Assembly: GCA_910585215.1 (NCBI GenBank)
Contig: CAJUDQ010000024.1
Span: 1-26,128 of the forward strand
Direction: 5' to 3'
Source: an uncultured Lachnospiraceae bacterium
GTDB lineage: Bacteria; Bacillota; Clostridia; Lachnospirales; Lachnospiraceae
Length of the DNA stretch: 26,128 nucleotides
The notes under the pieces were generated by a model. It saw nothing but the letters and a program-made list of their open reading frames with translations, did not search any database and was not told where the DNA came from. The translations under genes and the position numbers were made by a program. Shown here in pieces: positions 23,443 to 26,128 of the stretch; within the stretch, counting starts at the first letter, position 1; each line of letters opens with the position of its first letter.

Positions 23443-24978
23443 TTACCTTTTTATTTGAACCTTAGAATGTATCATTTCTATTACGACTTTTAGTTCTTTC
23501 CTTTCCAGTTCAAGAACAGATATAACAGGAAAACTGATTATTCCAAATAAAAAACCATATTTTATAAAATCCAGCCATGATTTCAATATAAGATTCATAG
23601 ATACACAATAAAACAAACCTGTCACAACCACACAGACTGCTACATGACGGAACACAATCTTTGTAAAAATACTCATTTTTACTTTTAGATATTTTCCGGC
23701 AAAATAAGGAGTTATCCAAAAACGGAATATCAGCTCCAATATAGTTGTCGTTCCTACTACGGCATATGCTCCCAATTCTGTATTTCTAATCAACCAGAAC
23801 ATGGAAACAACATTTAATATACCGCTGCATATGGTAATCCAGCATACCACTTTCAAATTATCTGTTAAAGTATACACGTAAAACAAAGGTCTTACCACGG
23901 TCACCACGATATCCCCAATAATCACAATGACTGTCAAGGCAAATATTTTTGAATTATCCTGCCCTGGAATCCACAATTCTAGAAACCCCTTTCCAAGGAT
24001 GGCAAAACACACAAAAAATACATTTCCAACAATCCCTACACTTTTCATTGCAATTTTTAAATAGTCTACCAGTTTGTCTATATCTCCCTTTGCATAAGCC
24101 TCCAGTTGCTTTGGCTGAAACGCACTGACCATAACGTTTGTAAAAGTTGTCATAATCCTGCCTATCAGTTTTGCTATGGAAACCTGTCCCATCACAATTC
24201 CCGAAAGAAGCTTATTGCACACAAGCAAATCAAGTCCTGAATTTAACAGATTCCCAATATTATTAATTGAATTCCATATTCCAGATGAAAGAAGCTTTTT
24301 TACTTTTGCAAAAGAAAAATCACTTTTGCGAATCTGCAGCTCTGGCATTAGCTTTTTTGTACAATGTAAGTTCATGTAAAAATTCACTATTGCAGCAGCA
24401 AGACTTCCAATTGCCATATAGTAAACATGAATTTTTGTAAAATAAATCAGCCCTGCCAGTGTCAGTGCATTAATAAGCGCTGATATACCACTGTTTCTGT
24501 AGGTAAGACTTGTTTTATTTTTTATAAAGGCACTCACAGAAAAAACAGTCCCTGTTACATTGATACACCACTTCAAGAGAACAAGAAAAAACAGAAGCTT
24601 TACATCTGAAACCAGATTATCTGAAATATTTAAAACCAACTGCAATTTCCATACCATTACTGAACATGGTACAAACAAAAGAACTGCCAGTATCAAATCG
24701 GCCATTGCTACTGAACTGTAAAACTTATTTGCTTCTTTATAATTCCCATTATGATATTCTATCGCAATATATCTGGCAGCAAAGGCATTCAATGCAATTG
24801 TAATAATATCTATATAAGTGACACATGTATTTGCCAAATCTACAAATCCATTCGCCTCAATTCCAATATTTCGAGTGATTATGGGTGTTAATGTAATATT
24901 TATAAGGGCAGTGATAAAAATGGAAATACCATTCCAGATAATATTTTTTATAATCTGTTTACCAGAATCAGTATTCAT
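23443..24978 (-). CDS. Wzx-type polysaccharide flippase (MATE/MVF superfamily)
   Basis: A 511-residue integral membrane protein with about 12-14 hydrophobic segments spread along its length, the pattern of lipid-linked oligosaccharide flippases. It begins KQIIKNIIWNGISIFITALINITLTPIITRNIG, typical of the family, which moves undecaprenyl-linked repeat units across the membrane. It starts 11 bases inside the end of the pyruvyl transferase gene, so both are read from one transcript that enters from the right edge. Together they mark a Wzx/Wzy-style surface-polysaccharide locus. The assigned name is by family likeness; a teichuronic or teichoic acid subunit flippase is also possible. Confidence 0.88.
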   Translation of the reverse strand: MNTDSGKQIIKNIIWNGISIFITALINITLTPIITRNIGIEANGFVDLANTCVTYIDIITIALNAFAARYIAIEYHNGNYKEANKFYSSVAMADLILAVLLFVPCSVMVWKLQLVLNISDNLVSDVKLLFFLVLLKWCINVTGTVFSVSAFIKNKTSLTYRNSGISALINALTLAGLIYFTKIHVYYMAIGSLAAAIVNFYMNLHCTKKLMPELQIRKSDFSFAKVKKLLSSGIWNSINNIGNLLNSGLDLLVCNKLLSGIVMGQVSIAKLIGRIMTTFTNVMVSAFQPKQLEAYAKGDIDKLVDYLKIAMKSVGIVGNVFFVCFAILGKGFLELWIPGQDNSKIFALTVIVIIGDIVVTVVRPLFYVYTLTDNLKVVCWITICSGILNVVSMFWLIRNTELGAYAVVGTTTILELIFRFWITPYFAGKYLKVKMSIFTKIVFRHVAVCVVVTGLFYCVSMNLILKSWLDFIKYGFLFGIISFPVISVLELERKELKVVIEMIHSKVQIKR

Positions 24979-26128
24979 ATAATGCTCTCTCTAAAAATCT
25001 TATGGAATCTGCACGCAGCATATCCAACATCTTGTCAACAGTTTGAAAATCTATCAGTTTCTCTGCTGTTTCAAACTGTTTTTTTTCGTTGTTTCGATTT
25101 ACCATTCTATCCTCCAGTGACAGGCTGGTCAAAAAATCCTGTATACGTCTGTTCATGGTTCCATTCTTATTTTCGGTTTCCCTGGAATATACAAGAAACT
25201 TTTTATGAAAAAGAACAGAAAATACTGTTCCATGAAAAGAATCTGTCAACACAATTCCTGCATTTTGAATTAACCATAAAAATTCTTCCGGTCCTACCCC
25301 CCCCCCGACAAAATTTTTTCTATATCTGTAGTCACGTTTATTATACTTCATTTTGTTGTAAGGAATATTAAAAATCTGAAGACCTGTGGTTTTTGCATAA
25401 GAATATGCCTGATTCCATTCATAATCAGATTCCCCAAGAAAATACAAAAGAACATAAGATTCTTCCACTATACCGTCTACAGGAGAAGTTAAATTGGGCC
25501 AGTTTCCCTGATACAGCAGCGTCGGGTCAAGAACCACCTTGCAGATATCTTTTCCTATAAGATTATCTATCATAGTTTTTGCACTTTTTTCTCTGACAGA
25601 AACAGCATCAAATCTTTCTAAAAATGGTTTTATATAACGCCCATACTCATCGCTTACAAAATCAGCCCCGATACTTGCTGCATACGAGATTTTCCCTTTT
25701 TCATCTGGTACAAAGGATAAAAAGGTTTCTGGTCTTCCTGATACAGGACTGAATACCTGGTCAGAGCCAGTGATAAATAAATCATATTTACTTATAATCT
25801 GTGAAATGGTATCTGAGGTATACACAATATCTGTTTTTTTGATATTTCGGTCAATAAAAAAATCAAACTTTTTGATTTTTTTATTCAGTTCTTTCATACA
25901 GAACATGTAATTCCATTTATTTTGAATACGGTTTTTTAAGACAGTAAAAATGCTTATAGGATTATTTTTATTGTTTTCCTCTGATATAAACACTTTCATA
26001 GTCTGTCTGTCCATAGAAACAATATCACATTCATAACCCAGTTTCTGAATTTCCTTTTGAAGCGCATATGCCTGTAAAACTCCTCCATAATTATAATTAT
26101 GATAAAAAAGGGTAATGACTGCGATTTT
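24968..26128 (-). CDS. polysaccharide pyruvyl transferase family protein, partial, with a G10 tract
   Basis: The frame is open to the window edge: 386 residues are visible and the start codon lies outside. The ATG at 26014 is not the start, because the 38 codons before it encode the family's N-terminus, including NYNYGGVLQAYALQ. Other family features are the central LFITGSDQVF segment and the C-terminal TDSFHGTVFSVLF (295-307 of the visible part). Such enzymes transfer pyruvate ketal from phosphoenolpyruvate to sugars in capsules and exopolysaccharides. Between them lies FVGGGVGPEE, encoded by ten consecutive G (25297-25306), a likely slippage site. The gene overlaps the flippase by 11 bases. 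In the sequenced state it is in frame and probably functional. Confidence 0.9.
   Translation of the reverse strand, partial: KIAVITLFYHNYNYGGVLQAYALQKEIQKLGYECDIVSMDRQTMKVFISEENNKNNPISIFTVLKNRIQNKWNYMFCMKELNKKIKKFDFFIDRNIKKTDIVYTSDTISQIISKYDLFITGSDQVFSPVSGRPETFLSFVPDEKGKISYAASIGADFVSDEYGRYIKPFLERFDAVSVREKSAKTMIDNLIGKDICKVVLDPTLLYQGNWPNLTSPVDGIVEESYVLLYFLGESDYEWNQAYSYAKTTGLQIFNIPYNKMKYNKRDYRYRKNFVGGGVGPEEFLWLIQNAGIVLTDSFHGTVFSVLFHKKFLVYSRETENKNGTMNRRIQDFLTSLSLEDRMVNRNNEKKQFETAEKLIDFQTVDKMLDMLRADSIRFLERALYEY
25297..25306 (-). repeat. ten-G homopolymer in the pyruvyl transferase coding strand
   Basis: The plus strand has ten C in a row, so the coding strand reads GTC then ten G then TAGGACC. 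Losing one G makes the codon after the three GGG codons TAG; gaining one leads to TAA after about 31 codons. It is the only G/C run of this length I see in the window. Confidence 0.95.

Overview
The window reads as chromosome from an AT-rich Gram-positive anaerobe of the class Clostridia, most likely a Lachnospiraceae-type gut bacterium. This is inferred from strong AGGAGG-type ribosome binding sites, sigma-A promoters, T-tract terminators, a transketolase split into two genes, a YtvI-like AI-2E permease and a small alarmone synthetase. A chemoreceptor suggests a motile lineage. Species cannot be named from sequence alone. I see no tRNA, rRNA, CRISPR array, insertion sequence or prophage gene. 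Most genes are on the minus strand; only the first two genes and the chemoreceptor are on the plus strand.

Layout. (1) 1-2.3 kb, plus strand: an unrecognised beta-propeller-like protein behind a leader of 14-bp degenerate tandem repeats, then a DHH/DHHA1 phosphoesterase with its own promoter and terminator. (2) 2.4-7.1 kb, minus strand: histidine kinase, OmpR-type response regulator, flavin reductase, then an OLD-family ATPase/TOPRIM nuclease translationally coupled to the reductase. (3) 7.2-9.8 kb, minus: AI-2E/YtvI permease, RluA-like pseudouridine synthase, and a RelA/SpoT-domain (p)ppGpp synthetase that overlaps it by four bases. (4) 9.9-17.5 kb: pentose metabolism on the minus strand (transaldolase, two transketolase subunits, araD, araA), interrupted by one plus-strand dCache chemoreceptor. 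(5) 17.8-22.3 kb, minus: manA, manC, fcl and gmd, a GDP-L-fucose operon. (6) 22.4-26.1 kb, minus: an AraC regulator, a Wzx-type flippase and a polysaccharide pyruvyl transferase that runs off the right edge. These look like the edge of a surface-polysaccharide locus.

How the genes fit together. AraA and AraD convert L-arabinose-derived intermediates to xylulose-5-phosphate, which transketolase and transaldolase feed into glycolysis; ribulokinase is not in the window. Fructose-6-phosphate can also leave through ManA, ManC, Gmd and Fcl to GDP-fucose for the surface polymer; phosphomannomutase is not in the window.

Main finding. The pyruvyl transferase carries a run of ten G in its coding strand, immediately followed by TAG in the frame reached by losing one G. 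Loss or gain of one base truncates the enzyme before its conserved SFHGT motif. This has the form of a phase-variation switch for pyruvylation of a surface polysaccharide. Secondary leads are a four-cysteine cluster in the OLD protein beside a flavin reductase, and a two-promoter chemoreceptor leader whose inverted repeat could couple promoter choice to ribosome access.
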